From Bolinopsis microptera (taxonomy: Eukaryota; Ctenophora; Tentaculata; Lobata; Bolinopsidae): a stretch of 64,000 nt of DNA. A program made the position numbers and the translations under genes. Each line of letters begins with the position of its first letter. Within the stretch, counting starts at the first letter, position 1. Shown one piece after another: positions 21,842-32,959 of this stretch. Location of the stretch: contig NC_087082.1 in the NCBI RefSeq assembly GCF_026151205.1, positions 2,880,001 to 2,944,000 on the forward strand, in the 5' to 3' direction. A model generated the notes under the pieces. That model worked only from the letters and a program-made list of their open reading frames with translations. It was not told where the DNA came from and did not search any database.

Positions 21842-23447
21842 AACCAGAAATTTTAAATTTAGCTCTGAGTCTATCTTTTTTACGGCATGAAGAAAACAGT
21901 TCACTATCGAACCACGGGGGTTGGAACTCTGATTTAATAATTACTTTAGGAATATGTATATCAACTAAATTCATAATGCAGTCTTTAACTAACTTCCAAG
22001 ACGAATCAGGATCTAGGCATTCTAGGACTTGCCAATTAATCGAGCATAATTCACGATTAATCATGTCCCAGTTTGCTTTCTTAAAATTATAGATTTTACG
22101 TTTAGGAGTTTTCTTACGGGAAAAGGAGCTTTTAATTGAAAAAGTGACAGGAAAATGATCAGATTTGCACACGGAATGAGGATCACAGACATTCAAGTTA
22201 TCGATTGTGTTATCATAATTACTGAGAAGAATGTCTAATGTATTACCACTTTTATGGGTGGGTGATGTGATCAACTGGGAGAGAGAAAGATCACTGAAAG
22301 AATCTATGAAGGATTGCTCAATAGGTACGGTACTGGATGAAGATAGCCAGTCTGTATGGGGGAGATTAAAATCACCGATAACATAGATTTTAGGGGGATT
22401 CTTTTTGGAAACTAGCTTGCGAATATAACTAACTATGACATCATGATTAGGTAACCCAAGAGTTCCTACTCTATAACAAGTACAGATTACAATACTCTCT
22501 TTGTTAGGAAAAGAAATTTTAACGGCAAGCATTTCTGCACCTAGGCTAACTGGTAGTCGGGTTGTAGTGGCGTCGAGATCAGACCGAACAGCCAAAAGAA
22601 CACCACCTCCATTTTCCCTAAACTTTTTAGGGTTATTAGGATCTTGAGGATGAGTCTTTCTCGTGCGGTCATTGCGGAAGATTTCATATTGAGAAGAAGG
22701 AAAGATTTCGTTGCTAGAAATAGATTTTTTGAGCCAAGTCTCATTTAGGGCAATTATGTCAGGCTGCTCTATTTTAGCAAAGGATTGAAGTTCGGAAATC
22801 TTATTACCATCAAGAAGGGGATGGGAGGAGCTTAGGTTACTGAAAGGAATGAGACCTTGGACATTTTGGTAGAGTACAGATAGGGAGTTGGGACCTGGAT
22901 TAAGCATAGAAGGATTAACAAGAGTTATCAAAAGAAAGTTAAGAGAGAAAACCCGAAGAATGAATAAAGAGACTAGACGCCTGAGGCGGCTGGAATACTT
23001 GACTCTATTCATCTTACCAGGGAGAAGAACATTTCTTATAAACCATGAGGAGATAATTACAAAGAAAAGTTTGATGTGGGAGCAAGCAAGAAATGGTATA
23101 AGATAACGTGGGCTGTCAAGGAGTAGAGAGGAATGAATATTAGAATCTAGGGGGAATACGGTGTTCATGGACCTAACCGTGGAGAGAAGAATTGGGAGAA
23201 AGTAAGTCATGATGAGAGAATAGAAGAGAAACATATGATTATGATAATTGTAGTTGATGTGTGGGGTGTATGGAGACTTAAATGTGTAAATTTTGTTAGG
23301 TATAAACGTGTTGATATGTATAAGTGCATTTCTTGACTGTGTACGAGGCCTTTTGCATGCAAAAATACCTATTCTAAGTCTAAACGATTCATTGTCTAAC
23401 ATATTGGAAAATGGACAGTGACCGAATGTACCTGAAATGGGAGGCAT
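21842..23447 (-). pseudogene. LINE A, apurinic-type endonuclease half
   Basis: The minus-strand frame from ATG 23447 has a hydrophobic N-terminal region of unknown role, then an endonuclease/exonuclease/phosphatase domain: SVLYQNVQGLIP, IIALNETWLKK (catalytic Glu), NGGGVLLAV, VIGDFNLPHTDW and CKSDHFPVTFS (the SDH motif). These residues define the APE-like nickase of LINEs. The frame ends artificially in the fold-back element (last residues NLVLLL come from the insertion). The endonuclease shows no break. Confidence 0.85.
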
Positions 23448-23459
23448 AAAATTGAGAAA

Positions 23460-24184
23460 AAGATTAAATCAGAGATTTGTTTGAGTTTTAATTTTAGGCG
23501 CAACGTCTTAATCAAAATATTAAATGGAAGAAAAGATCAAAGATTTAAATTCCCAGAAGATTATTTACAACCCTGTCAAAACTGTGTTCGTTTACAACAA
23601 ACTTAAGCCAAGTGGACAGTAAACCTACTCCTCTCATGTTGAGATGAAGCCAATCATGGTATAGAAGTTCATTATAGTGCGTTGACAGTAGAAAAATAAT
23701 TTAACCCTTGTCCGAAAGGTTTACAAAAGTTTTACACGCCGCGCATATTTGCCGCGCAATTTCGCGTGTCAAATCCGTCTAAGAGTGAACATAATTGATG
23801 AAGGAGCACTCTGAGCTTTACACCTCGTGCGTTCACTGTTCACGCATTATTTGCGCCCTGTTTAATGTTGCCTTGCCACTCGCGTTATTCTATCATCCAT
23901 ATTTCTGCTCTTAGTTGCCTTATAATGTGTCAGCAGTAATCAGCCTTGCTGTATTATATATTGCAATTAACGATACACAATAACAGATAATAGGGTTTTG
24001 ATTATAGTTTTTAGTTAATGCCAGTCGGATAACTTTTACAAACCGGTAAGTAATTAATTGGTATTTATTATAAATATCTGTTATTTCATATTTGGTTTCG
24101 GTTTTATTCGGAATTAAGAATGCGACTAGGAAGCTTCGATTAGTGGAGCCCCAGCAATACAAGCTGGGGGCTCGTGAGTTGTGT
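23460..24184. other. Region upstream of LINE A, no gene seen
   Basis: Probably LINE A 5' UTR near 23450-23500, then unassigned DNA. CpG-rich patches with GCCGCGC occur at about 23738-23762. A hairpin (AGCCCCAGC with GCTGGGGGCT) lies at 24148-24173, beside the copia LTR. Confidence 0.35.
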
Positions 24185-24503
24185 TTGTTAATATGTGTTC
24201 ACAGGACTTGAGTTGTTTACAAGAGAAACTCGCTGGGTTTGAAATAGAAACAGAACCTGTAATAAATAGGATTTATTACACCAATAATATAAACTCAAAT
24301 AGTTATATCAAGTTCCAATTATCCATTGTAAATATATAATAGTATATAGATCATTGTAAATATATAGTTTAAAGGAATACGTACCGGTTGATACTCTACA
24401 ATAACATAAATCTTATTTCTACAAACTTAATCTTCTTTCTACAAACTTCAACCGGTTCTCATGCTATGAATATATAATGATTAGTATTCTGCTAAGTCTA
24501 ACA
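24185..24503 (-). mobile_element. Probable copia 3' LTR
   Basis: On the minus strand a purine-rich tract (AAATAGGGGGGAA) is followed by TGTTAGACTTAGCAG. The block ends, on the plus strand, at TGTTA near 24185, giving TGTTA...TAACA termini and a length of about 319 bp. It lies downstream of the copia RNase H fragment at the expected place. A matching 5' LTR is not in the window, so the right boundary is good and the left one tentative. Confidence 0.5.
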
Positions 24504-25218
24504 TTCCCCCCTATTTAAAAACTTTTGAAAATAGCTCGAAGCTCTTTAAAAACACTTAAAAACACTTGACACGTAATCATCCTAAATTCTACAAATTGCT
24601 TAAAAGAACGCGCGTGCGCGGTAAAAATATTTCAACTTTTCACAATCCAATATTAGAAAATTGCTAGTCGTTAGTTACTTCAAACAAAGAAAATGTCCCA
24701 ATCTCTCAGACAGAAAATTTTGACTGCCATACACGTAGCAAACGTGTGATTAACAATATCTACTGGTAAATTCACAGTAAATAACCAATCTTTTCACCTC
24801 TTTCATATCGTAACTAAATATAATCTGTCACAACTCATGTCACAGTCTCAGTGTAACACTCTATACGAACACTACTACTGTCACATAAACCACACTAGTA
24901 CCATGAACTATGAAACTACCTGTACTGACATGTACTAACATACTAATTCGAATGAATGTCATTGTGAAATGTTAGGGTAGAAATGGTGATTTTGCAACAT
25001 TATTCTAATCGAAATTATATACGGTAAGGTAAACTATACTCGTAATATGAGTAATACAAGGTAAGTAAGCTACTCAAAACGTGTAATCACGTAATAAAAT
25101 CATATTCAATACGTGTAATCACCAAAATATACGTTATTCAAAACGTGTAGTCAGGGAAAAAAGTAACTAGCAAGTTAAAAAACGCTAAAAAAATAATAAA
25201 TTATTCAAACAAACAAAG

Positions 25219-25695
25219 TTAATCTCTCTCCAGAAACTCTCCTCTCTCGATCACAGTGCACAACTGCTCGCAGTTTGCATCTTTCTTTGTTAAACAATCT
25301 GCCAACATGATGTCAGTAGGTATCCATGTTAATGACTTCAGTGTCTTGTTGGAGAGTGCTTGTTGAAGTTCTGCTAGGTCGAGTCTCAGTCTCTTTTCTT
25401 CACACTGCTTCGATGTATGAACGTGATCATGTAACTGTTTAGAATCAGCGAAACCTTTGATTGGTATGACTTCACTCTTCGGATCTCCGTACAGTATCTC
25501 TGACAGTATTTGTCGGACATAGATTGCAGCTCCCATGGCATCTATGCAAGCTAGAGTTTCGGCTCCAAACGCCGAGTGCACGACACGTTTTATCTTCCTA
25601 GAACTCCAGTCGATTAAGTTAGCCGTTTTTCCGTTAGTTAGAAAAACAAGGTAACCTCTCCGACTCTGTGTCTGTCTTCCGTTCTCTGTGAACAC
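25219..25695 (-). pseudogene. Ty1/copia polyprotein C-terminus (RNase H)
   Basis: The minus strand encodes 158 residues with RRGYLVFLTNGKTANLIDW, SSRKIKRVVHSAFGAETLA, GFADSKQLHDHVH, EKRLRLDLAELQQAL and IPTDIMLADCLTKK. This is the copia-type RNase H: SR...SS..AE...A, the D-S substrate-strand motif, and the ADxLTK terminal signature. RT, integrase and gag are absent, so only the 3' end of an LTR retrotransposon remains. Confidence 0.85.
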
Positions 25696-25880
25696 TTCGC
25701 TTCATACTGTTCCAACTCTCGGATGATTTCTTTGCTGTTTTCTTTCTTTTTTGCTCGCGCTTGTTTCTTATTAGTTATTATAATGACTATATAATAATTA
25801 ATAACTGATATATATAATAAGTATAACGAGGACGATCGTCCTCATATCAGGCCAGTAAGGTGTATCATTGGTGTATCATT

Positions 25881-26190
25881 GTAGGTTTACAACCTACCAG
25901 GACGCGCGCCGAGTTGGACTCGTCGACGGTCCTATGGAACAAATATTTTACGAGTATCACCAGTTAACAGTTAAAGTGTATCAGTACTCTTAGATTCGGT
26001 AGCGTTAATAATAGTTTGGTAAATCGAACGTGTGATTATTGTTAGGCACAGTTTATATATCCACCAAAAGCTTACTGGGCCGCGCTCAGCCTGGCATTCC
26101 GCCGAATCTCTATGAACATAATAGCCTGAGGTCCCCAGGTTAGGCTAGGTAACTTAACGGGTGATACTCGTAAAATATCTGTTCCATATA
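25881..26190. repeat. Dispersed repeat: GTCGACGAGTCC core with TAACGGGTGATACTCG end
   Basis: At 25881-25968 the sequence has AGGACGCGCGCCGAGTTGG, then GGACTCGTCGACGG and CGAGTATCACC. At 26153-26190 the opposite end (TTAACGGGTGATACTCG, then AAAATATCTGTTCCATA) occurs. Related pieces lie at 31680-31717, 33759-33802, 34265-34355, 34583-34620 and 35101-35150, in both orientations. The layout suggests the termini of a DNA transposon family with long inverted repeats. Confidence 0.55.
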
Positions 26191-26700
26191 ACCATGCCAG
26201 CATAACCATGCTGATCTTGATTGGACAAACAAAGATTTCGAATGCTCTAATCTAAATTTTGACATTAAGTCTACCCTAGGGTCCACACATCCAAAATGAT
26301 TATCTTGAAATTGAAAATTAGCTGGGTGTGCATTTTCCTTTGTCTTACTAACGTGTGTGAGCGCAGTGTAGTGAGAAAGTGTTTTTAACAGATTTATTAT
26401 TAGACTTAGGATTATGATTTTTAATATATTACATTGATATAAGATTTATTTTTGATAGGTACTTAATAAAGTTGATGAATTTCCCTCCCTATTAAACTTT
26501 TAAACCCATTTAGTGAAAATTGATAAACGAAGATCTAGATATTGATACATATTATAACCAACATTGCTTATATTCTGCCTTGTAAACAAAGAGCAAATCT
26601 TCTTAATGCCTTCTTCATGTCCTAAAACTAAAACTTCATCCTATTAAAGTAAAGGCCAGTTGTTACCACAAGCTATTATACCGTCCCTCTCAAAAACATG
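26191..26700. other. Intergenic, nothing recognised
   Basis: AT-rich unique-looking DNA without a plausible exon, promoter or repeat that I can name. Confidence 0.4.
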
Positions 26701-26744
26701 CCTCAGCCTCCATCAAAAACAATTTTAGTTTTCAGTCCTTCTAG

Positions 26745-26845
26745 TTTCCAAAAATCTACCGAGCTAGTGTTCTGGTGTGCACAAAAGCCCCTAAGCCCGT
26801 GCATTCCTTGCCCCGCTAGCTGCCAGTCCTTGACAAACTTCCAAT
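26745..26845. repeat. Dispersed repeat shared with 13725-13860
   Basis: CGTGCATTCCTTGCCCCG and flanks match the block at 13.73 kb. It lies just upstream of LINE B and may be part of that element's 5' UTR or a separate SINE-like unit. Confidence 0.4.
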
Positions 26846-26979
26846 AGCAAAGATCAACTAGTCATTTTAATACTTTCAACACTGCTATATAACAAATAAT
26901 TTGAGGACCCCGAACTCAATTTTGATTCTCTACTGACTCTGCTGATCTGCACTGTTTCACTTTGTAAAAGAAGTGCGCA

Positions 26980-28380
26980 ATGATCGGAGAAGGTGGTTTT
27001 GATGATGAGGGTAACAGGTCCTCAATCTCGTTACAGGATGATACGCCAAAGAATGACAGGAATGTTAGCGAAGATATGTTATCCCCGCAACGTTTCACAC
27101 CTATCCTGAACTCATCCACATCCTCTGAAAGTACTCAACAGCGACAAGGTAACACTCTTCAATACCAGTTTGCCTACATCAAAGACGGCACTTGTAACAC
27201 CTGTAATGATGTTCAAGCTAATGACACTGCTCTTACCTGCTTTTTGTGTAAATCGTCATTTCATGCTGTTTGTCGAGATGCTGATAAAGATAGGATCAAT
27301 AATGCTGTAATCTGTCCTCGCACTTTCTTCAAAGCATACTCCGACAGAAACGCAACCAAGGGTGTTAACAGTTCCAGATTTGGGACTTTTACGTTTGTGT
27401 GTAATGTCTGCAAGACACACTCTGAACAGAACTCCGCAGTCAGTGCCGAAAGTAAAGTCGACCTGATTGACAGGCGAGTAGATAATCTGACCCAATCTAT
27501 GGAGGACATGAAGGGTTTACTTATGAAAGTTGTGAATATGAAAACATCTCCGGACAAAACTGAAATTTCTTCTCCTCCATCTCCAGCACCAGTTGCCCCT
27601 TCATATCGCTCTGTATTAATCATGTCCAGCATAACACCAGAAAATCAAGCAAAAGATCGCCAAGAAGAAGTTGACAAAATCATCAAAGACAACGCCATTC
27701 ATGCTGACAAACGGTATGTCAACAAGAAAGGGGACATTGTGGTTGTGTGTCCGACAACAGCTGACAGGGAAAATCTTGTCAAGAAAGTATCCCAGCAACT
27801 TCCAGATATGAAAACGCACCAGCCACCAGAACGTTTGCCCACAATCTCTGTTGCTAACCTTGCTGATAATTATTCTGAAGAAGATCTAGAAGACCTGCTC
27901 CTTCAAGCTCACCCCAACATTAAGGCATTAAAATCCCAGGGTGAAACATTTTCTGTACTAAAAGTTAAACCTCAGATCAAAAACAGCAGCAAGCATCAAG
28001 CTACTATACGAGTTAGTAACAATATCAGGAAAATCATAGAACAACAGGGAGATCGGCTATACATCAGTTCGTTTAGTTGCAAAGTTTATGATCAATTTCA
28101 TGTAAAACGATGCAACAACTGCCAAGGTTTTGGACACTACAGGTCGGAGTGTGAATCAGAAAAAGCTATTTGTGGTTATTGTTCCAAGAATCATACGTCA
28201 GAAGATTGTCCAGAAAAGAAAACTAATAGTATTATTTCATGCTGCATTAACTGCTCTAAGGGCAAGTATCGGGATGAAAGAAACACACACACGGCATTTG
28301 ATAGGACATGTCCAGCTTATGTTGCTGAACAGCAGCATCTCCGCAAAACTATCAATTACTACAGTTCAAAAAACTTGTAA
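26980..28380 (+). CDS. LINE B ORF1 (PHD-like finger, RRM-like region, zinc knuckle), 466 aa
   Basis: An intact frame from ATG 26980. Residues about 69-150 form a PHD-like Cys cluster (GTCNTCNDVQ, LTCFLCKSSFHAVCRDA, TFVCNVCKTH). About 165-190 is a short coiled-coil-like segment (RRVDNLTQSMEDMKGLL). About 270-375 is an RRM-like region (TISVANLADNYSEEDLEDLL). About 376-460 holds two zinc-knuckle motifs (CNNCQGFGHYRSEC and CGYCSKNHTSEDC) and a third Cys cluster. In CR1/L2-type LINEs this protein binds element RNA in the RNP. Its last codons (28368-28374) include a slippery A AAA AAC heptamer before the TAA. Confidence 0.85.
   Translation: MIGEGGFDDEGNRSSISLQDDTPKNDRNVSEDMLSPQRFTPILNSSTSSESTQQRQGNTLQYQFAYIKDGTCNTCNDVQANDTALTCFLCKSSFHAVCRDADKDRINNAVICPRTFFKAYSDRNATKGVNSSRFGTFTFVCNVCKTHSEQNSAVSAESKVDLIDRRVDNLTQSMEDMKGLLMKVVNMKTSPDKTEISSPPSPAPVAPSYRSVLIMSSITPENQAKDRQEEVDKIIKDNAIHADKRYVNKKGDIVVVCPTTADRENLVKKVSQQLPDMKTHQPPERLPTISVANLADNYSEEDLEDLLLQAHPNIKALKSQGETFSVLKVKPQIKNSSKHQATIRVSNNIRKIIEQQGDRLYISSFSCKVYDQFHVKRCNNCQGFGHYRSECESEKAICGYCSKNHTSEDCPEKKTNSIISCCINCSKGKYRDERNTHTAFDRTCPAYVAEQQHLRKTINYYSSKNL
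28368..28374 (+). promoter_or_regulatory. Candidate -1 ribosomal frameshift site between LINE B ORF1 and ORF2
   Basis: A AAA AAC lies in the X XXY YYZ register of ORF1, two codons before its stop (28378-28380). A -1 slip here continues as CTT GTA AGC straight into the ORF2 frame, which is open from about 28326. ORF2 has no ATG before its endonuclease begins. A small hairpin TCTCC/GGAGA (28398-28410) follows, though 24 nt away, farther than the usual 5-9 nt. Confidence 0.5.
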
Positions 28381-31283
28381 GCAGTGGTCTGAAATCCTCT
28401 CCGGCGGAGATTCTTGGCTGTTGCTGGAATGTGAGATCTCTCAATAATAAGATTCAACCAATCATGGAATCTATAATCGACCAAGGAATCTCTGTCCTTT
28501 TTGTCACTGAGACTTGGCTCACCAGCATGAAGAATGATGTTACTGCTACCATCAAGTCTTACGGCTATAACTTGATTCACTACATCAGGAAAGACTCCGC
28601 TAAATGCAGAGGCGGAGGAGTTGGAATTATTTACAATTCAAGTGATTTGAACCTTACTCCTGTGTTTGATAAGTGTGGAGATACGTTTGAAGCAGTTTTA
28701 GGCAAATTTCGAGACTCATCGGGTGATACTGTCCTCTGTGCTTGTGTTTACCGACCAGGGTCATTGACTGATGTATTTTTTGAAGATTTAGATGAGTTTA
28801 TTGGGAACATATTCATGAAATACAAGAAGTTTTTAATCTGTGGTGATCTTAATATTCATTTGGATGATCATAAATCAAGAAACACGGCCAAACTGACTGA
28901 AGTATTGGCCAGCTATGGACTGCATCAATACGTGAGAGATCCAACTCACAACAAAGGACATATTCTGGATGTTGTAATCTCCTCCCATCAGATAGTCAAT
29001 CCAAAGAGTGTCACAGTAGACTCGCACACCTCGGAAATGTTCCCAAACTGTGACCATTTCCCGGTTACTTTTAGCCTCACAAAAACGGTTGCAAGCAATC
29101 TCAACAAGAAAAAAGTTATCGCATTCAGAAATGTCAAAGAAATTGACAAAAATTGTTTTGCGGATAATCTTGCTGAGGAATTGGTTACTGTAATGGATCC
29201 TGAGGGTCTATCACAAGCTGAAATGCCGTCATTTGAAAGCCGCATCAGCCTATACAACTCTAAGTGCCTAACTGTGCTGAATAACCATGCTCCTCTCCTC
29301 ACAAAGGAAATCAAAGAACGTAAGTCTGCCCCTTGGTTCGATGGTGAATATAAAGCACTTAGAAGCCAAAGAAGAAAAGCCGAGACAAAGTGGAAAATCT
29401 CCGGATCTTTAACTGACAAGAAACACTATGAATCAATCAGAGAGCAGTGCACAGAACTCTCAGACAGGAAGAAACATGAGTTTTTCAAAGTCGAATTCAT
29501 AAAGCATTCCTATTCTTCTAAGAGTCTTTTCAGATTTCGGGACACCTTTCTTGATCGGGATAAAAGCATTGTGTTGCCTTCGTCGGAGTCTCTCAAGGAG
29601 ACAGTCGAAAACTTTAACGTATATTTTCAGGAGAAAATAAAGGCAATACGAAATAACTTTGATCATGTGGAGTCTGACGATCAAACGCCCTCTTACTGCG
29701 GAGAAAAACTAGCTGAGTTCTCTCCAACTACTCTAGAAGAACTAGAGGAGATAATCAAGGCATCTGAGATCAAGTCTTCTTCAATTGACCCTCTACCTGC
29801 AAACATCTTTAAAGAAAACCTTGAGGTTCTACTACCCGTCTTAGTTGACATAGTAAATGCTTCATTATCTTCTGGCAGTATTGATGGCGCTAAACTAGCT
29901 CATATCACACCCCTGATCAAGGGCCAGGGATTAGATAGTGATAATCTCAAGAATTACAGACCAATATCTAACCTTAGTTTTGTGGGCAAGTTGATAGAAA
30001 GAGTAGTGCTCAGGCGTCTAAATGAACATCTAGAAAACAACAACCTGAACATCCCACAGCAGTCTGGATACAAATCAAAACACAGCACCGAGACTCTGCT
30101 TGTGAGAGTTGTTAACGATCTACTCATTGCATCTACAGAAAGCAAGGCAACTGTTGTTCTTCTCCTAGATCTCAGCGCAGCTTTTGATACAGTTGACCAC
30201 TGCAAACTACTGAACATCCTCAGAAATGAGTTGGGAATAACAGGGACAGCTTGGAAATGGTTCAGCAGCTTCCTCACAGGTAGATGTCAAACGATTAAAG
30301 TTGGAAATGAGGAATCTTATGAGATAGTGATTAAGTTTGGAGTCCCACAGGGCTCTGTGCTGGGTCCGGTCCTGTTCAACATCTACATTCGCTCTTTGTA
30401 CTCAGCAGCACATGATTTGAACTTCTCCATCCAGGGTTACGCCGACGATCATCAGCTGTATAAAAGTTTCAAGCCAAACGAGGAGCCCACCGTCCTTATC
30501 AACGATGTTCCCAAATGTTTCCAAGAAATTAATGACTGGATGAAAAAACATTATCTACAGCTCAATGCAGGAAAAACTGAGATTCTTGTCTTTGGGACAC
30601 CGCTTGTTCTCCAGCAGCTGTCTATAGGGGGCGTGTTTGTTAACTCTGAGACGTGTGTCAGGCTGTCACCTGTTGCAAAGAACCTCGGATTTCGTCTCGA
30701 CTCTCAACTAAACTTTGGTGAGCAAATCAAGCAACTTAAAACATCGTGTTTTCTGAAACTAAGAGACCTTGCTAAGATGAAAACATTCCTCACAACCAAA
30801 CAGATGGGAACACTGACTCAAGCAATTGTAATCTCATCGCTTGACTACTGCAATGCACTTTACTATGGTTGTAGTCAAGCCTCAATTACGCAGCTGCAGA
30901 ACATTCAGAACCGAGCATGCCGTCTGGTTTTTGGATTAAAGAAGAGAGACTCAGTCGAGGAGAAGCTCAAATCCCTTCATTGGCTCAAGGTGAAGGAGAG
31001 GATTGAGTTTAAGTTATGCTTACTGATTTTCAAAGCAGTCAATGGTGTTGCTCCTGCATATCTGTGTGATCTAGTAACATTTGTTAGTTCGAGTAGCAGA
31101 AGAACTTCCTCCTTACACCTACCCGTCGGATCTACAAGATCACACCCAAGAGCGTTTCAGACTGTTGCTCCGAAAATCTGGAACCAACTACCAATTGAAA
31201 TTAAGACTTGTTCCGATGTTGATCTGTTCAAAACATTATTAAAAACTCACCTGTTTAAGAAAAGTTATGGCATGAGCGATTAA
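28374..31283 (+). CDS. LINE B ORF2: endonuclease-reverse transcriptase, intact
   Basis: A frame of about 950 codons with no break. The endonuclease shows CWNVRSLNNKI, SVLFVTETWL, RGGGVGIIY, ICGDLNIHLDD and NCDHFPVTFSL. The RT shows NYRPISNLSFVGKLIERV, LLDLSAAFDTVDHCKLL, GVPQGSVLGPVLFNIYI, catalytic GYADDHQLY (around 30437), LNAGKTEILVFG, KNLGFRLD and the C-terminal PKIWNQLPIEIKTCSD. Together they nick target DNA and copy the element RNA in place. No ATG precedes the endonuclease (first in-frame ATG at 28464-28466), so expression by frameshift or reinitiation is likely. This is the only LINE here that looks potentially active. Confidence 0.9.
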   Translation, partial: LVSSGLKSSPAEILGCCWNVRSLNNKIQPIMESIIDQGISVLFVTETWLTSMKNDVTATIKSYGYNLIHYIRKDSAKCRGGGVGIIYNSSDLNLTPVFDKCGDTFEAVLGKFRDSSGDTVLCACVYRPGSLTDVFFEDLDEFIGNIFMKYKKFLICGDLNIHLDDHKSRNTAKLTEVLASYGLHQYVRDPTHNKGHILDVVISSHQIVNPKSVTVDSHTSEMFPNCDHFPVTFSLTKTVASNLNKKKVIAFRNVKEIDKNCFADNLAEELVTVMDPEGLSQAEMPSFESRISLYNSKCLTVLNNHAPLLTKEIKERKSAPWFDGEYKALRSQRRKAETKWKISGSLTDKKHYESIREQCTELSDRKKHEFFKVEFIKHSYSSKSLFRFRDTFLDRDKSIVLPSSESLKETVENFNVYFQEKIKAIRNNFDHVESDDQTPSYCGEKLAEFSPTTLEELEEIIKASEIKSSSIDPLPANIFKENLEVLLPVLVDIVNASLSSGSIDGAKLAHITPLIKGQGLDSDNLKNYRPISNLSFVGKLIERVVLRRLNEHLENNNLNIPQQSGYKSKHSTETLLVRVVNDLLIASTESKATVVLLLDLSAAFDTVDHCKLLNILRNELGITGTAWKWFSSFLTGRCQTIKVGNEESYEIVIKFGVPQGSVLGPVLFNIYIRSLYSAAHDLNFSIQGYADDHQLYKSFKPNEEPTVLINDVPKCFQEINDWMKKHYLQLNAGKTEILVFGTPLVLQQLSIGGVFVNSETCVRLSPVAKNLGFRLDSQLNFGEQIKQLKTSCFLKLRDLAKMKTFLTTKQMGTLTQAIVISSLDYCNALYYGCSQASITQLQNIQNRACRLVFGLKKRDSVEEKLKSLHWLKVKERIEFKLCLLIFKAVNGVAPAYLCDLVTFVSSSSRRTSSLHLPVGSTRSHPRAFQTVAPKIWNQLPIEIKTCSDVDLFKTLLKTHLFKKSYGMSD

Positions 31284-31563
31284 TTGACAATATAATAACT
31301 TTATGTTATTTGCTTAAACTGTTTAGGATGCAACCTAATGTCATGATCTTTTTGAACTTATTAGCAATTAGACTGTTAGCTCGCTTCACAAGCATGTCAT
31401 CTTCGTTCCAAAACTTTTTATGTCCTATGCATACACTCCTTGATAGTTATCTTGATCTAGTATCTTTGTTTCACACAATAGAGCATAAGTTTTGTGGTTT
31501 ATCCACTGGGCTTAGAGTTTGTGTTTAAGCTACCAAATTTTATTTTTATTATTATTATTATTT
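31284..31563 (+). other. LINE B 3' UTR and (TTA)n tail
   Basis: About 255 bp of 3' UTR ending in TTTTATTATTATTATTATT. The same 3' UTR and tail occur in inverted orientation at 42109-42370, which fixes the family's 3' end. Confidence 0.75.
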
Positions 31564-31569
31564 ATTTAC

Positions 31570-32860
31570 AAATTGAGCACTATACAATTTTAATTGTTTT
31601 AAATATTTGACTTTGTAAAATGAGCTAAAACATTGATTTATTAGTTTCATTGATTTATTAGTTTCATTGATATATTGGACCGTCGACGAGTCCAACTCGG
31701 CGCGCGTCCTGGTAGGGGGTGCACGATAAAAATAAACTTGCTCGGATTTTTAAAATTTTTGTACCACTGTTTTCTAGAGACTGTGAGAATTTTCACAATA
31801 CCAAATTTGTCATACCTTTTTGGAAAGATCAGTGAGTTTCGCCTAGGTGCCATGTTTGATGGTGCGCGGCTTTTGGAGCAAAAGTAGCTGTAAAAGTCGC
31901 GTAATTTGACCAAATTCGTCCAAATTTGACCATTTTTGTCGTATTATTTGGATTTATCTTCAGTTCCTTAAATGAGATCATTCTGGAAATTGGCGACGAC
32001 CTTCCAATAGGGCTTTCACAACTGTCCGAAAAATTTGGTGGATATCGGAGTTGATCGGTTTCACTAATTAGTACGTGGTGTTTGTGGGAAGAGTGCCGTT
32101 AATAAAAATGAATCTTCTTTTCCTGTAGCTTATATATCCTAATATTGAACCCGTCTCTGATCCTGATCTAATACTACAGTAATTATAGTGAGTAAGATAG
32201 AAGTATAGTTAATAAACCTCTCCAAAAACGGTCGACAGGTCGTGGCTAAGTAATGAACGAACGAGAGCTCATTTTTGTCACGTGACAGCACTACTATAAA
32301 ATATCCCTTATTATACATTCCCTACTCTGTGATCACCCTCCCCCCTCAGATATTCTAGAAGAGGAAGGAGAGAAGGAGGAACCACACAAAGGAATGTAGA
32401 ACGTGTCAGGACTCAGGAGAAGACCTCATCACCCAAATGTACACCGCCTCCGGGCAACTACTGGACCTCACCTACCGGGCTGGCCGGCTCTATCATACCT
32501 CACCTACCGGGCTAATACACGGGTCTTCATAGTGATATGACTGTGATTTCGAATAAACTGATATTTACTGACATTTTTGGTCAGGTTCATGGTTAGGACA
32601 TTGGACAGTTGTTATTTTTTACTTAGTTTGGTAATGTTATAATATTCTTGATGTCAACTGTTTTATAGCGTAAATATTCTGTTATTCTAACAGCACCGTC
32701 ATAAAAGTGTTTTAATCCTTCGAACATATGTAGCTGATAAAATAACATGTTGTAAAATTATTGAAATGTGATGTGCTCTGGTATCCGTATATAATATATC
32801 GACTATATATGGTAGAATCTAGATAGATAAGAATCTGGTAGAATGTAGAATGTTTGATTG
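31570..32860. other. Intergenic with dispersed-repeat core
   Basis: Holds the GTCGACGAGTCCAACTCGG core at 31680-31717. A segment with GCGCGGCTTTTGGAGCAAAA at 31863-31882 recurs at 35330-35349. The phrase CCTCACCTACCGGGCT is repeated at about 32468 and 32499. No gene was identified. Confidence 0.45.
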
Positions 32861-32865
32861 ATTGA

Positions 32866-32950
32866 AATAAATTTTCGTGCACATACAGAATGAATGGTTA
32901 ATAATTTAATATATATGTAGACCAAGGTCTGTGCACGGGATGCTTCCTGT
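32866..32950 (-). mobile_element. Severely 5'-truncated LINE 3' end (85 bp)
   Basis: The reverse complement matches the last ~85 bp of the LINE at 5987-7054 almost perfectly, including the ACCAAGGTCTGTGCACGGGA segment and the TTTCAATCAATCA tail. It is a minimal target-primed insertion of that family. Confidence 0.75.
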
Positions 32951-32959
32951 GGATCTATT

